Positions 33,402-45,951 of a stretch of 64,000 bases of DNA are shown here, piece after piece. The notes beneath the pieces were generated by a model. It worked only from the letters and a program-made list of their open reading frames with translations, did not search any database and had not been told where the DNA came from. Where the stretch lies: contig NW_026622874.1 in NCBI RefSeq assembly GCF_023065955.2, forward strand, positions 26,469,772 to 26,533,771, read 5' to 3'. A program made the translations under genes and the position numbers. How positions within the stretch are numbered: position 1 is the stretch's first letter; each line of letters begins with the position of its first letter. Source of the DNA: Ursus arctos. Taxonomy: Eukaryota; Chordata; Mammalia; Carnivora; Ursidae.

Positions 33402-33849
33402 GTAAGTAAGTAAATTGTATATGCAACTTTTCCATATGCTAATATTTGATCTGATATCTTCTTTGGAAAGATTTTTTCCTAAATGATCCTTCCCCACCCC
33501 CACCTCCCTACTGCAAAAAACCTTAAACGGAGCAGTTTGGGAGCATATTTTTGTTTTGGAGTAAAAGAAGAGAAATCAAATCTTATAAACATTAAACAGA
33601 TTAATGTAGGAATAAATGTGTTGTGTGGACTTTTAGACGAGAGGCAGAATTCCTATAAGACTCAAAATATAAACGGGAAATCGTCCAGCGCAGGTGGCGA
33701 TTATTCCCTTTACCTGCGTGCCTAAGAGGATCTCATTATTCGTCATCTTTATTCTTATAAAATAGTACTCTCCTCACACCTTTTTTAGCCATAATGGTGC
33801 TAAAAAGGGCGAAGTTTGAAGTTTTGGTTAAGACCGTAAAATTATTTTG

Positions 33850-33911
33850 TTTACGTATTTTATTTATATATATATATATATTTACGTATTTTATTTATAT
33901 ATATATATATA
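33850..33911. repeat. Exact 31-bp tandem duplication with (TA)n
   Basis: The 31-bp unit beginning tttacgtattttatttatat is present twice without change (33850-33880, 33881-33911). Confidence 0.97.
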
Positions 33912-34924
33912 TATTCTCAGCTGCATTTAATACCCATTGTGGAAGTTTACCCCTTTTTCCTTCCTTCAAGAAGGTGTATAGTATTCTATCAGTAGTGCTT
34001 GTTAGACTTTATACATAGATACAGGAGTTATCTTGATCTGGTTCTGCATACTGCTTTTGTTTCAGTTTTACCTGTCTTTAGGTCTTAAAACATTTTATTT
34101 TGGATCTGTATGAGAAATCCTCTCCTTTCTCTATTTTTTTTAAGAATTGGGACTGTGATGGAGGGGCAGGGAAAAGAATCAGGGCCATGAAATCTATCCA
34201 TATTTATCACTTTTATTTTTTAAGCACATGATTAGCATATACATGGCCAGTGGAAAATCATTTGTTGAAAAAAGGAACTTCATGGTAGAAGAACTGACAG
34301 TGTTCTTGGAAGCGTCCTGTGTGGATTACAACGGTTTGAAAACTGACATTTGCTGCGGAAACTTTAAGTGAGATCTCTCCTCAGTAATTCTGATTATGTT
34401 GAAGGCAGAGACCAGGACTTGATTACCAGTTTTACTGCTGGTTCATCACATAACCATGAGTGACTCAACTGAAGCGCTATTTCATTTATCTTGTTGTTAG
34501 CATAGAGATAATACTAGCCTGAGAGCTCCTGTAACTTATGAATAGAGGAACTTAAAAATTTAGCTAATAATATCTGAGAATTTGGGGGCATTTTAATAAT
34601 GTTTTGTGTCTTGTATGTAATTTGTTTTTGCCAAAGAAGTTATTTTAAACCATATACCTTGGAAATCCACATTTCTCTGAAATGCCACTTGAATTTCCGG
34701 GAGGGAAGTTTGCTCGGAGAAGCCTTATCTGCTTTCTGCTGTTTCTTATTTTGCATGAAGAATCTAATTGTGTTAAAGTTTGTTAGTAGTCTACATCTCG
34801 TGACTATTGTGTCTCACAAGACATGAGTCTGTATAGTGACTATACTGTAATGTAAGTTTTGCACACCAAATCAAGCTTTTTGTAAATAAAGAATGATGTC
34901 CCCAACATTGGTCGTAAATATAGA

Positions 34925-35075
34925 GTTTAGAGTTAGAGCCGAGTTTGAATTCCTGTTCTGTCAGTGTGATTTGGGCGGGTTGCTGTATTGTTCCTTTCCT
35001 CATCTGTAAAGTGGAAAGTCATAGGGTTATTTGGAGTATTAAATGGTATAGTTTAAGGACTCAATAGATGGAAAC
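34925..35075 (+). repeat. MIR relic
   Basis: gagtttgaattcctgttctgtcagtgtgatttggg...tttcctcatctgtaaagtgg. Confidence 0.7.
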
Positions 35076-35464
35076 TTAATAGGGCTACTTTCCTCTTTAC
35101 TAACACTGAAAGAATCGGTCTTTGATTTTGATAATCAGAATAGAAAGGAAGAAAATTCACCTATAATTCTACTACCTCAACAGATTAAATTGTTTTTTTT
35201 TTTAATAAACTCTCATTTAGTCCTTGACCATAGGTATACGTAATATAAATGTAATAATATTTTTGCAAAAAGTCAAATTTTAAAGTTTGGTTTGTTAACT
35301 TCCAAGAGTTTTGTTTTAGATATATAAATAGAGCCGTCTGGGTCTGCCTTTATTCTGATCTACCAGTGGAGAAACAGCAGAACTTTCCATTAGCACAGTT
35401 TCCACTTGCTCTCCCCATTCCAAAAAATAAAACCTCTAGTAGCAGTGTTACTTAATAGTTCAAA

Positions 35465-35710
35465 TAATAATAGTTTTTGAGGGCTTCTTTTGTGCCCTCG
35501 TAGTGGCAAATGTGGCACATTATCTCTTTAACCCTCACAGTGCCTCTTTTATGTAGGTAATTTCTTTTTGTGGTTAAGAAAACAAAGGCACAGAGGTACG
35601 TTCAACGACTGCTCAGGCCCAGGCAGCTGACTTTAGAGGTGCTGCAAGGAATTTATTTGTGCAGCTTCAGTGTATGGATGTTAAGTCACATACGTAGGCA
35701 GGAATTGATC
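35465..35710 (-). repeat. MIR relic
   Basis: cattatctctttaaccctcacagtgcc...ggttaagaaaacaaaggcacagaggtac. Confidence 0.65.
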
Positions 35711-35954
35711 CTGGAGGCTGACTTAGAACTTCTTTTTATACAAGTGTAACAATATTTGTAACTACTGTAACCACCTTAAAAATTTTTTTATAGGAAAATA
35801 GTGAAGAATAGGGAAGTGTTGACTGAACAGATGAAGCATTCATTTATGGTTTTATTAGTTGTGTCAGTAAAAGTATGATTTATATACAAGGTGAGTTATT
35901 AAGAGTACTTTTTAAAATTAAATATAGGGCCTGCAGTGAAGGAAAACTTCTTCA

Positions 35955-36125
35955 AAGCAGTGTTTCTCAAACTTTACAGTGAAGCCTTAGAATCATTTGG
36001 CAAACCTCTTAAAACCTAGCCTGCACCAGCCTCTCCAAGATTCTGGGTAAAGTAGGTCTGGCGCGGGGCACAAGAATTTGCATTTCTCCTATGCTCCAAG
36101 ATGGTGCTAATGATTTCCAGCTAAT
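35955..36125 (+). repeat. MER5A-like hAT relic
   Basis: cagtgtttctcaaactttacagtgaagccttagaatcatttgg...gtaggtctggcgcggggcacaagaatttgcatttct. Confidence 0.8.
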
Positions 36126-36199
36126 GAGTTTAGTAAGGAAACAAATATTAGTGGTGGCTGTCCAAATTGTTGGTTTGACAGTGAAACTTTGGTTTTTAA

Positions 36200-37125
36200 G
36201 GACTGTCCTTTGCCAAAAGGACCAAGGATTTTTTTTGAAACACAGTTGATTCCAGGGCTGAAGCAGGAAGCCTGGAACATCTTGTAGTGCTTGAAATTAA
36301 GGAAATGCTCAAAAAAGTTTGGGGGCTTGTTGAAAGGACGCAGGAATCAACTTGAAGGAGCTTCTAATGGCCAAAGTTGGAACAATTTGAACAACAAAAT
36401 TGGATTTTAAGGCATGGAATAAAATAAGTGTCCATGTTGAATGGATATAGTTGAATAAACAAATGGGAGAAGGGACAGCTCTTCCTTACTGAAGAAGTCC
36501 CGTGAATGAATGAAAACAAGAAATAGAAAGTCATCAGGCAAACAGCACTGTAGTAATTATTGCAGACAAAATCCACCTGTAATACTAGTGGATGGAGGTT
36601 TGAGGAAAATCTGGATATTTGCATGGTTTGAAAATACCTCTCTTTAAGATAATTATTAGTTGCAAAAACTAGTAACTTGGCAGTGGAGATACCATCCATA
36701 TGAACCCAATGATTGAAGTTAACATCACTGGTAGTAGGACATGGACATCATGAATTCAGTGATACAATGCAGTTAGAAGGATACGATATCATTTCTGTGG
36801 TGTTACTCCTGCCAAAAATGCAATCTGTTCATCTTTCTAATCATGGGAAAACAGTAATACAAACCCAAATTGAGGATCATTCTACAAAGTAAGTGACCGT
36901 TACTTTTCAGAAGTGTCAAGGTCCAGAAGACTAAGTAAGTTCACAAAAGACAAAAGAAACTGTAAAGACTAAGAGACTGTCACAGTTTAGAGATTCAGGA
37001 GAATTAACAACTAAATGCAATATGAAATCCCAGATTGGATCTGGAACAGAAAAAGGACATTAATGGAGAAACTGGTGAAATTTGAACAGTCTGTAGTTTA
37101 GCTAACTGATTTGTACCAGTGTTAG
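36200..37125 (+). mobile_element. Old L1-type 3' region (probable)
   Basis: The end (aaaaaggacattaatggagaaactggtgaaatttgaacagtctgtagtttagctaactgatttgtacc) resembles old L1 3' UTRs. The upstream 800 bp is consistent but very diverged, with no open frame. Confidence 0.5.
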
Positions 37126-39301
37126 TTTCTTGTTTGTTTGTTTGTTTTTATTTTATTTATTTATGAGAGAGAATAATACTGGCATATTAGACAATAAATA
37201 TGGTGCAGAGGAGTGGGCAAGACTTAGAAACTTAGTTTTAAATACAGACACAAATAGCTGGTGTAAGTAGAAGTACCTGAACTTGGCAGTGGGTCCCACT
37301 ATTGAAAGCTGTGTATTAACCTTAAAGTTTTTACTGCTGATATTTGAAATTGAAACTGTAGATAGAATTTGAGCCATGACTTTTGGTCCATTAGGGCAAG
37401 GTCAATTGAAATGTATGAATAAATATCTAAAGCAGTTGTTCCCTTTTAGGGTATGCTAGCAATCCACACATACACCTGTTTTGTCTGTCAGTTCATGGAG
37501 TGAGAGGAGAACATTTCGGCAGCTGTTTTCTAACTCAGGATCATTTTTTTTTTGTTTGGCTCATGTGTTCTTCATAAGAGGGAACAGTGTATGTGGTAAG
37601 TCGTGCTGAAGATTGTCATCCGTATGTCTTCTGTCACTGATTTCAGGACTGCCAAATTAGAAATAGCTCCTCACAAAACAGTCTGAAGACTTTCTAAGGA
37701 GCATTTATTTTCATAATGTATTTTTAACAAAATTATTTTAGATTATGTGAATTTACAAAGAAGATTCCTGTTTATCCCCATGCTCCTTAATCTCCTGTCA
37801 TATAAATTCGAAACTACTTACAAAATATGAAATTTGAATAGTTTGACTTTGTGTATGAAATTTACCAGAGAAATGGTCTCATATAAAAAATAGATATTTT
37901 TGATTATTGGTTAACCTTTAGAATATAATACTCCATGAAAGAAAATAATTAAAATGGGAACTCAGGGTTTAAAGCATTTATATTTTTTCTATGTATCTGT
38001 CTTCTGGTTTTATATATTATATGAGGAGTTAGCGGAGTACAAATTCTAAGGGATATGTTTGCCTGGAAAAGTCACCCCAATCCTGACTCAGTCTGAGACT
38101 TACATTATCCTACCATAAAAAGAACAAGAGAATTTTTGTCTGTCAAAGGCAGATTTGAGCTTGCTTACTAACATCCACTCAGGAAATAGCAAAGAACGAA
38201 ATAGAATCAGAGTATTTAGAGAAGATAGTTATTTAATATGTATTAAGCTGCCATTATTAGTAGACAAAAATTTCAGTGGATTAGCGTTGCATTTTCATTT
38301 TGCAGTTAAAGTGCTATTTTCTAAATTTCTCCTAAGTTTTGGGAAGAATCTTAAATTTACTGTAGTTCTTTACACACAAAAAAACCTGATTTATGTTTTC
38401 TTTCTGTATAGCATTTGTGCAGTAGAGAAACTCTTTTAAACTTTAGTTTTTACCCACTGTTGCTGGTTAAAAGGTTTGAAAACCTTGCTGCTTCTTTGGG
38501 CCTTCCAGAATTTCCTATGAACTCTACATGCGGTCTTTTAGTATCTATCTGAAGGCCTTTAGCCTTTCACCCAAAGCATTGTTTCCAATCTGGATTCCTG
38601 GATGTCTGGAAGTGCTGTAAGACTTTTCTCTATGTAGCCACACAGTACTTGGCATTGAGCCAACTACGTGGTTGGTTTTCTCAGTAACTTAAACAATTAT
38701 GTTTAATAATCAATAGAGAAATGGTGGTTTCTCAAGGTATTTTCAGCATTTCCACAAGCCTAATGGTAATCATATATTTACTTTAAATCAACTGCTTTTA
38801 ATGTAAGCTAATAACAAGTTGAGGAAGGAAACAAATCCAGAATATCTAAATCTTTCCAATTTTATGACAGAGGCATTTTGAATATTTATCTGTAGTTAAA
38901 ATACTGAAAATTCCTAAACCAGGGCTAGTAACAGTAATTATCTTCGTTCTTTGTTAGAAGTTTTGATTGGCAGATTGACATTAGCAGATGTCTGATTAAT
39001 AAAAATGAGAAAATGAAATTATTACAAGAATGCCGGTTGTTTGCACATCCTTCCAAAATGAGATCTGAGGAGGGTGTGCTGGAATAAAAATTAAATTTGG
39101 TAGTAAAATGATTAGGAACCATTAACAACCTAATGGTTTTTGGGAGTCTAAAAGTATCTATTCTCTTTCCAGAAAAAAAGTACATGTGTACGTAAAAAAT
39201 CTTGATGTAATTTCAGGGGATTCAGGACTCCGTAAACCTATCCTAGATCTTTTTGTGTGGAAGTGGAAAATTGTGGTAGGTGATTTTCTCCACCCCCACC
39301 T

Positions 39302-39341
39302 CTGAAGAGTAGCAAACACCGCTGAAGAGTAGCAAACAGCT
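39302..39341. repeat. 20-bp tandem duplication
   Basis: ctgaagagtagcaaacaccg is followed by a near-identical copy ending agct. Confidence 0.95.
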
Positions 39342-39404
39342 TGCGAAGGGGCTTTTTAAGCTTAACAGTTGCTGCTTCAAAAAGGCGGTATCTTTAGTAG
39401 CTGA

Positions 39405-39610
39405 GAGTACAAGCTCTGGAACCAGTCTGCCTGGACTCAGATACTGATTGCTTTGCAGTGACCTGTGACCTTTGCAAGTTGCTTAACCTCTGTTTCCTTA
39501 ACTATAAAATTGATTATTGTAAGGATTACGTTAGTTCATACATGTAAAGTGCTTAAAACGGGTAGTGGTACTTGGTGTTCTTGTTAGTAAGCATTATTAT
39601 CTCACAGACA
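39405..39610 (+). repeat. MIR relic
   Basis: gagtacaagctctggaaccagtctgcctgg...cttaacctctgtttccttaactataaaattg...gtaaagtgcttaaaac. Confidence 0.8.
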
Positions 39611-39867
39611 AAGGATTACTGGGGACTACCAGGCCACGTGAGGTACTCTGGGCTACAGCTTACTTGGAGGGAGGGTTCCTTTTTCTAATTTAGTACAAAG
39701 GCACCATGTGAAATAAAATCCTTGCACACTGATACATGCCTTTCTGGGAATATGCCTAGATAAACTTTCTTTTCCATGCCAGCATTAGGTAGGCTTCTTT
39801 TATTTCTATGAAGAGATAGTTGCTTACAATTTTATGAGAAAAATGAAGATCTACATCCTTCCATTTT

Positions 39868-40046
39868 TTAAAAAAAGATTGTATTATTTATTTGAGAGAG
39901 GGAGGGAGCACAAACCGGGGAGGGGGGAGTGGCAGGGGAGAGGCAGAAGTCCGCTCCCCATTGATCAGGGAGCCCAATGTGGGGCTCCATCCCCAGACCC
40001 TGGTATCATGACCTGAGCTTAACCGACTGAACCACCCAGGTACCCC
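39868..40046 (-). mobile_element. SINEC
   Basis: Reverse Can-SINE with gaaccacccaggtacccc end, in the TOR1AIP2 first intron. Confidence 0.9.
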
Positions 40047-40284
40047 GATGTATAGCCTTCTGTAGGCTCTTTTTTCCTCCGTATGTTAGTTACCCTCTGG
40101 GCAAAGTAACTACTGCTGCTCTTCTTGTCTACACTGTGGAATTTTGGTTTTCCTAAATCTCTTTTTCTAACTCATTGCTATTTCCACTCTACTCTTTTTT
40201 AAAATTATAACATATTGAATAGAAATTGTGTAAACCATTAGGACTTACGATACAATGAACATTGTACCTCCACTGAGTTAAAAA

Positions 40285-40744
40285 AAAATCTTTAAAAAAA
40301 CTTTTTTTATTTAAATTCAATTAACTAACACAGTGTATTATTAGTTTCAGAGGTAGAGTTTAGTGATTTATCAGTCTTATATAACACCCAGTGCTCATTG
40401 TATCACATGCCCTCCTTGATGTCCATCACTCAGTTACCCCATCTACCCCACCCCCCAAAATTATCTTTGGTGCTTTGTATGCCTTCCCCAATCCTATTCC
40501 CTTTCCTCTCCCATCAAAAGTAATGATCGTCCTTGTGCTTACCTTCTTTTCTTTATAGTTTTATTGAATATTCCTAAAAAATATATTGAAACTTTACATA
40601 AAAGGAAACTGTATAAGTGTGTGTGTGAGGAAGGGGGTGTTCTGCTACTTTTTATTTTTTTAGCTTAATATTCTTGAGTTTCGTCTGTGTCTGTATGTAC
40701 AGTATTCCATTGTACAGCCATAATGAGGTGTTTTTTTTCCCCCA
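40285..40744 (-). mobile_element. L1 3' fragments left of Tigger1
   Basis: 40285-40545 is a younger carnivore L1 3' end in reverse. 40546-40744 is an older L1 (tacagtattccattgtacagccata) that resumes after Tigger1. Confidence 0.75.
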
Positions 40745-40904
40745 CCACTACAGTAAAGCAAATATCTCAATAAAGGGAATCAGTCAATTTTTTGGTTTCC
40801 AGTGTATAGAAATTATATTTACACTATACTATAGTACATTAATTGTGCAATAGCATTATGTTTTTTAAAATGTATATACTGTAATTTTAAAAGTAATTTA
40901 TTGC

Positions 40905-41099
40905 GGGGCGCCTGGGTGGCTCAGTCATTAAGCGTCTGCCTTCGGCTCAGGGCGTGATCCTGGAGGTCTGGGATCGAGCCCCACGTCGGGCTCTTTCGCT
41001 GGGAGCCTGCTTCTTCCTCTCCCACTCCCCCTGCTTGTGTTCCCTCTCTCGCTGGCTGTCTCTCTCTGTCAAATGAATAAATATAATCTTTAAAAAAAA
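40905..41099 (+). mobile_element. SINEC, bear type, in Tigger1
   Basis: ggggcgcctgggtggctcagtcattaagcgtctgcc; target duplication taatttattgc at 40894-40904 and 41100-41110. Confidence 0.93.
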
Positions 41100-42812
41100 T
41101 AATTTATTGCTAAAAATGCTATCCATTATCTGAGCTTTTAGTGAGTGATAATCTTTTTGCTGGTGCAGGGTCTTAGCTTGATGTTGGTGGCTGTTGACTA
41201 TCCAGGGTGGTGGGTGCTGAAGGCTGGGTGGCTGCAGCAATTTCGTAAAATGAGACAGCAGTGAAGTTCGCTGCATCAGTTGAGCCTTCCTTTCATGAAT
41301 GATTTCTCTGTAACATGCGATCCTGTTTGACAGCATTTTATCCACAGAACTTTTTTTAAAATTGGAGTCAGTCCTCTTAAACCCTGCCACTGCTTTATAA
41401 CAAAGTTATGTAATACTCTTAATTTTTTGTTGTCATTTCAACAGTCTTCACAGCATCTTCACCAGGAATAGATTCCATCTCAAGAAACTACTTTTTTTGT
41501 TCATCCATAAGAACCAACTCCACATCCATTAAAGTTTTATTATGAAATTATAGCAATTCACTCACATCTTCAGGTTTGACTCCTAATTCTAATTCTCTTG
41601 TGATTTCCACCACATCTGCAGTTACTTCTTCCACTGAAGTCTTGAATCCCTCAGTCATCTATAAGGATTGGAATCAGTTTCTTCCAGAATCCTGTTAATG
41701 TTGATTTCAGCCTTTTCTCGTGAATCAGGAATGTTCTTAATGGCATCTAAAATGGTGAATTATTTCCAAAAAGTTTTCAGTTTACTTTCAGGGAAATCAT
41801 TCTCTATGGCAGCCGTAGCCATATTTCTGAAATAATAAGACTTGAAAGTCTAAATTACTCCTTGATCCGTGGGCTGCAGAATGGGCATTGTGTTAGCAGG
41901 CACAAAAGCAACGTTAATCTCATTGGCCATCTCCCTCAGAGCCCTTGGATGACCAGGTGCATTGTTAATGAGCAGTAATACTTTGAAAGAAAGCTCCTTC
42001 TGAGCAGTAGGTCTCAACAGTGAGCTTAAAATATTCAATAAACCATGTTGTAAACAGATGTGCTGTCATTGAGGCTTTGTTTTTCCATTTATAGAGCACT
42101 GGCAGAGTAGATTTAGCATCATTCTTAAGGGCCCTAGGATTTTTGGAATGGTCAGTGAGCAATGGCTTCAACTTAAAGTCACTTCTGCATTAGCCTCTAA
42201 CAAGAGGAGGCCTGTCCTTTGAAGCCAGGCACTGATTTCTTCTCTCTAGCTCTGAAAGTCCCAGATGGCGTCTTACTCCAATAGAAGGCTGCTTTAATCT
42301 ACATTGCAAACCTGCTGTTAGTGTAACCACCTTCATTAAGTAAGTTAGCTCGATCTTCCGGATGACTTGCTGCAGCTTCTACACCAGCGCTTGCTGCTTC
42401 ACCTCGCACTGTTACGTTATGGAGAGGCTTTTTTCCTTAAACCTCGTAAACCAACCTCTGCTAGCTTCACACTTCTGCTGCTGCTTCCTCACGTGTCCCA
42501 GACTGCGTAGAATTCAAGAAAGTAAGGATTTTGTTCTGGATTAGGCTTTGGCTTAAGGGAATGTTGAGGCTGGTTTGATCTTCGTTCCAGACGGTTTAAA
42601 CTTTCTCCATATCAGCAAGAACGCTGTTTCACTTCATTATCATTTGTGTGTTCACTGGAGCAGCACTTTTAATTTCCCTCAAGAACTTTTCCTTCACATT
42701 CACAACGCAGCTGTTTGGTGCAAGAGGCCTTGTTTTCAGCCTATCAGCTTCGGACATGCCTTTCACAGTAAGCGTAATCATTTCTAGCTTTTGATTTAAA
42801 GTGAGAGGCGTG

Positions 42813-43011
42813 GGGCACCTGGGTGGCGCAGTCGTTGGGCTTCTGCCTTCGGCTCAGGGCGTGATCCCAGCGTTCTGGGTTCGAGCCCCACATCAGGCTC
42901 TTCCGCTGGGAGCCTGCTTCTTCCTCTCCCACTCCGCCTGCTGTGTTCCCTCTCTCGCTGGCTGTCTCTGTCGAATAAATAGGTAAAATCTTTAAAAAAA
43001 ATAAATAAGAA
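42813..43011 (+). mobile_element. SINEC, bear type, in Tigger1
   Basis: gggcacctgggtggcgcagtcgttgggcttctgcc; perfect 15-bp target duplication aaagtgagaggcgtg at 42798-42812 and 43012-43026. Confidence 0.95.
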
Positions 43012-43486
43012 AAAGTGAGAGGCGTGCAGCTCTTCCTCTCACTTGAACATTAAGAGGCCATCGTAGAGTTATTAATTGGCCTAATTTCAATATTGTTGTG
43101 TGTCCGAATAGGGAGGCCCAAGGAGAAGGAGAGAGATGGGGGAACAGCCAGTCAGTGGAGGAATCAGAACACACACAACATTTACCAAGTTCACTGTCTT
43201 ACATGGGCATGGTCTTGGATACCCTAAAACGATAACATCTGTAACATCAAAGATCACTGATCATAGATTACCATAGCAAATATAATTAATAATGGCAAAG
43301 TTTGAAATACTGTGAGAATTTCCAAAATAAAACAGAGACACAAAGCAAGCAAATGCTGTTGGAAAAATGATGCCAACAGACTTGCTTGATGCAGGGTTGC
43401 CACAAGCCTTCAATTTTTAAAAATACAGTATCTGAGAAGCACAGTAAAGGAAAGTGCGATAAAACGAGGTATGCCTATACCTCGAT

Positions 43487-43720
43487 TTATTTATCCATTT
43501 TACTGTTCATGGCCATTTTGGCTGTTTCGTTGTTGCATGCAGTACTACCATGAATACTTTCATTCATGTGTTTAAGCACAAATGTGCAAATTTTCTACGG
43601 TATATACTTAAGAGTGGAATTACTGAGTTACAGGAAACGGATATCTTTAGCTTTACTAGATAATACCAAATTAATTCCAGAAGTGGTTGTTCTAATTTAT
43701 GCTTCTGTGGTATAAGGATT
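43487..43720 (-). mobile_element. Old L1 fragment right of Tigger1
   Basis: ctcgatttatttatccattttactgttcatggccattttggctgtttcg continues the L1 text that stops at 40744, so Tigger1 inserted into it. Confidence 0.7.
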
Positions 43721-44429
43721 CAAATTATTTTTTTTGTTCTTTTTATGCTTATTGGGCTTGTACAACAGTAAATTAAGACAAAAAGCACTGTTCTCAGGGA
43801 GTGTATATTTTCGTAGAAACAAATAGCTAAAATATTTAATATATCAAAATGGAAATTATAAAGCAAGGAGAAGAGGATGTTATCTTGGCTGCTCTTGGAT
43901 CCATATGGGAATTAGAGATTAAGGAGATGAAGTACAACCAGGAAGCATTGGGATTTGTTTAGTGGTCAGCATAAACAGAGATAGAGGTATGATGAAATTG
44001 GTCGGTCCTGATGCCTTCAAGCCATAACAGTGGTGAAGCTGTGAGTGGGGGTGGGAGTGAAGTTTAAGGATCGTGCCAGGAGCATTTTCAGGAGGGCCTC
44101 TCCACTCATCTATTAGTGGTAAGGCTAAGGAATGATCGAGGAGGCTGGTGATAAGTAATCTTATTCTGAGCACTTAGTGCTTTGGGGTCCCCTTCTGACT
44201 CTTGCCCATAGTGGTTTAGAGGACCAGAGGAGGGACTGTCTTGTCTGAAACATAGGCAACACTAGAGTTCTCTTAATTCGGGAATACGTGGAGCTCTGAT
44301 GCTTGTTTGCTATTGAAGTTGGAGAAATGAAAGGTGGGGGAAGGGTGGATTTATTCTGAGTATTTGGAGCTTTAGGGCTCCCTCTTGACTCTGCCAGTGG
44401 AAATGTGGAATCCTGGGGGTGGGGTGGTT

Positions 44430-44545
44430 TTGCCTGGAGTATGTATAACCCCAGTCATCAAACTTGTTAATTTTTGCCAGTCTGGTGGATGTGAAATAGT
44501 ATCTTGTTGTGATTTCAATTGCATATCCCCTTTTCACTCTAAAAA
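44430..44545 (-). mobile_element. Old L1 fragment
   Basis: ttaatttttgccagtctggtggatgtgaaatagtatcttgttgtgatttcaattgcatatcccc is a well-known L1M passage in reverse. Confidence 0.65.
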
Positions 44546-45760
44546 TCCAAAATTCTTTCTTTTCAATGTTAGACTTAGCCATATAACTTTACTACTAACT
44601 TTTATGTTGAACCCCATGGTTGTGTGGGTTTTATTCATCATCTATATGTTCCATGTACTAAACATTCAGGATTTCCCAGTTTAACAACTGAAACTTTTAC
44701 TGTGGTGGCTCTTGTCAGTAGACTCTCACGGAAATCTGTTATGCCCTGTATTGTCACCACAAAGGTTATTGAGTCAGGAACCCTGCCATACCTTCTGTTA
44801 ACTTTGCTTAAAGAGCTGAGTTGGTAGCCCACACCTGTACATTGTTACCTAACCTCAAAAAATACTTCAGTGTACCCTCACTGACTCTGGCTCACCTCAT
44901 CCTGGGCTCTCATCGGAATAGGAGCCCTGTGTTGCAGCACTGTGTGCGGCTCTTCGGTTGCCTTTTACATTTGCCATTTTAAAATCTGAGAATCACAGCT
45001 ACTGTTGATAGTCTGTAAGGAAAATGCTTTGGCTGACCACAACTAAGGCTGTCATTCCTCTGCTTTTCAGGCCAAATCTTTATACAGTTTTAGCACTCAC
45101 GCCTTCCCCAGTGTCTCTACGTGCTCTCACAGGATCAAGCCTCAGAATTCACAAAAAGAACACTGGAGAAAAGCAAGGTATATGTCGTATTCTGATATGT
45201 AGCACTCTCTAGGTGGCTCTGTAGTTGTTCATACATTTGAGAACCCCACCTTTTATACCTGTTATATTCAGTGTTGTGAAGGAGTATAAAAATGATGATA
45301 ACATATGCAAATTCCAACTGATTTTCTAAATATTTTCCGGGAATTGCTCAGAACTATTGCTCAAGACTATACCTTACTTGCTTTCTTAAAAATATAATGT
45401 GCATAAACCTATAAAGATAGATGTGGGTAATGAGACATACCCCTCTTGGTTTCTTTTTCAGTCTTCAAAAGAATTTCCTCCCAACTTCCTAGAGTTAGCT
45501 ATTTAGAATATTTCCTAATGATTTTGGAAGCATTTTCCTGAATGGAGTAAAGTCTGTTATAGAAAAGCTGTCACCATTGTTAATGTTATCCCACACATTA
45601 TAGGAATACCATATATGGTACCTGTTTCACAGAAAAGGTACACGAGAAATCTCAGAGTTTTACTAGATTAAACATGATTATACAGACTTTACTATTACTG
45701 GAGAGCAGAAGGAGTTAGAAAAAAGAAATACAATCCTAAAAATACTACGCTAGTACAAAA

Positions 45761-45951
45761 TTTTTTTTTAAGATTTTATTTTTTTATTTGAGAGGGAAAG
45801 AGAGAGAGAGAGCACACATACATGAGCAGAGGATGGAGAAGCAGACTCCCTGCTGAGCAGGAAGCCTGATGTGGGGCTCAATCCCAGGACCCTGGGATCA
45901 TGACCTGAGCTGAACGCAGACGCTTAACGAACTGAGCCACCCAGGCGTCCC
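45761..45951 (-). mobile_element. SINEC
   Basis: Reverse Can-SINE ending gagccacccaggcgtccc, about 250 bp before the retroviral remnant. Confidence 0.92.

Larger units (their letters stand above)
40745..43486 (-). mobile_element. Tigger1 DNA transposon, nearly full length, minus strand
   Basis: The right end (aaaacgaggtatgcctat, about 43468-43486) is the Tigger1 terminal repeat in reverse. The left end shows the matching 3' part (aaagcaaatatctcaataaaggg...ttttttggtttccag). Reverse-strand reading gives transposase pieces such as [16 protein letters not shown] and LQPTDQGVI (41850-42038), [20 protein letters not shown] (41965-42171) and CYREIIHERKAQLMQRTSLL (40947-41390), all broken by frameshifts. 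Two bear-type SINEs are inserted in it. It interrupts an older L1. Confidence 0.85.
33402..45760 (+). other. TOR1AIP2: TOR1AIP2 first intron, left part
   Basis: It contains MIR, MER5A, L1, SINE and Tigger1 insertions (listed separately). 34.0-34.9, 37.2-39.3 and 44.6-45.7 kb show no recognisable gene or repeat. Confidence 0.6.

Noticed and set aside
41850..42171. Transposase-like ORFs as possible domesticated Tigger gene
   Set aside because: They are broken by frameshifts and SINE insertions and lie in different frames, so it is a dead element.
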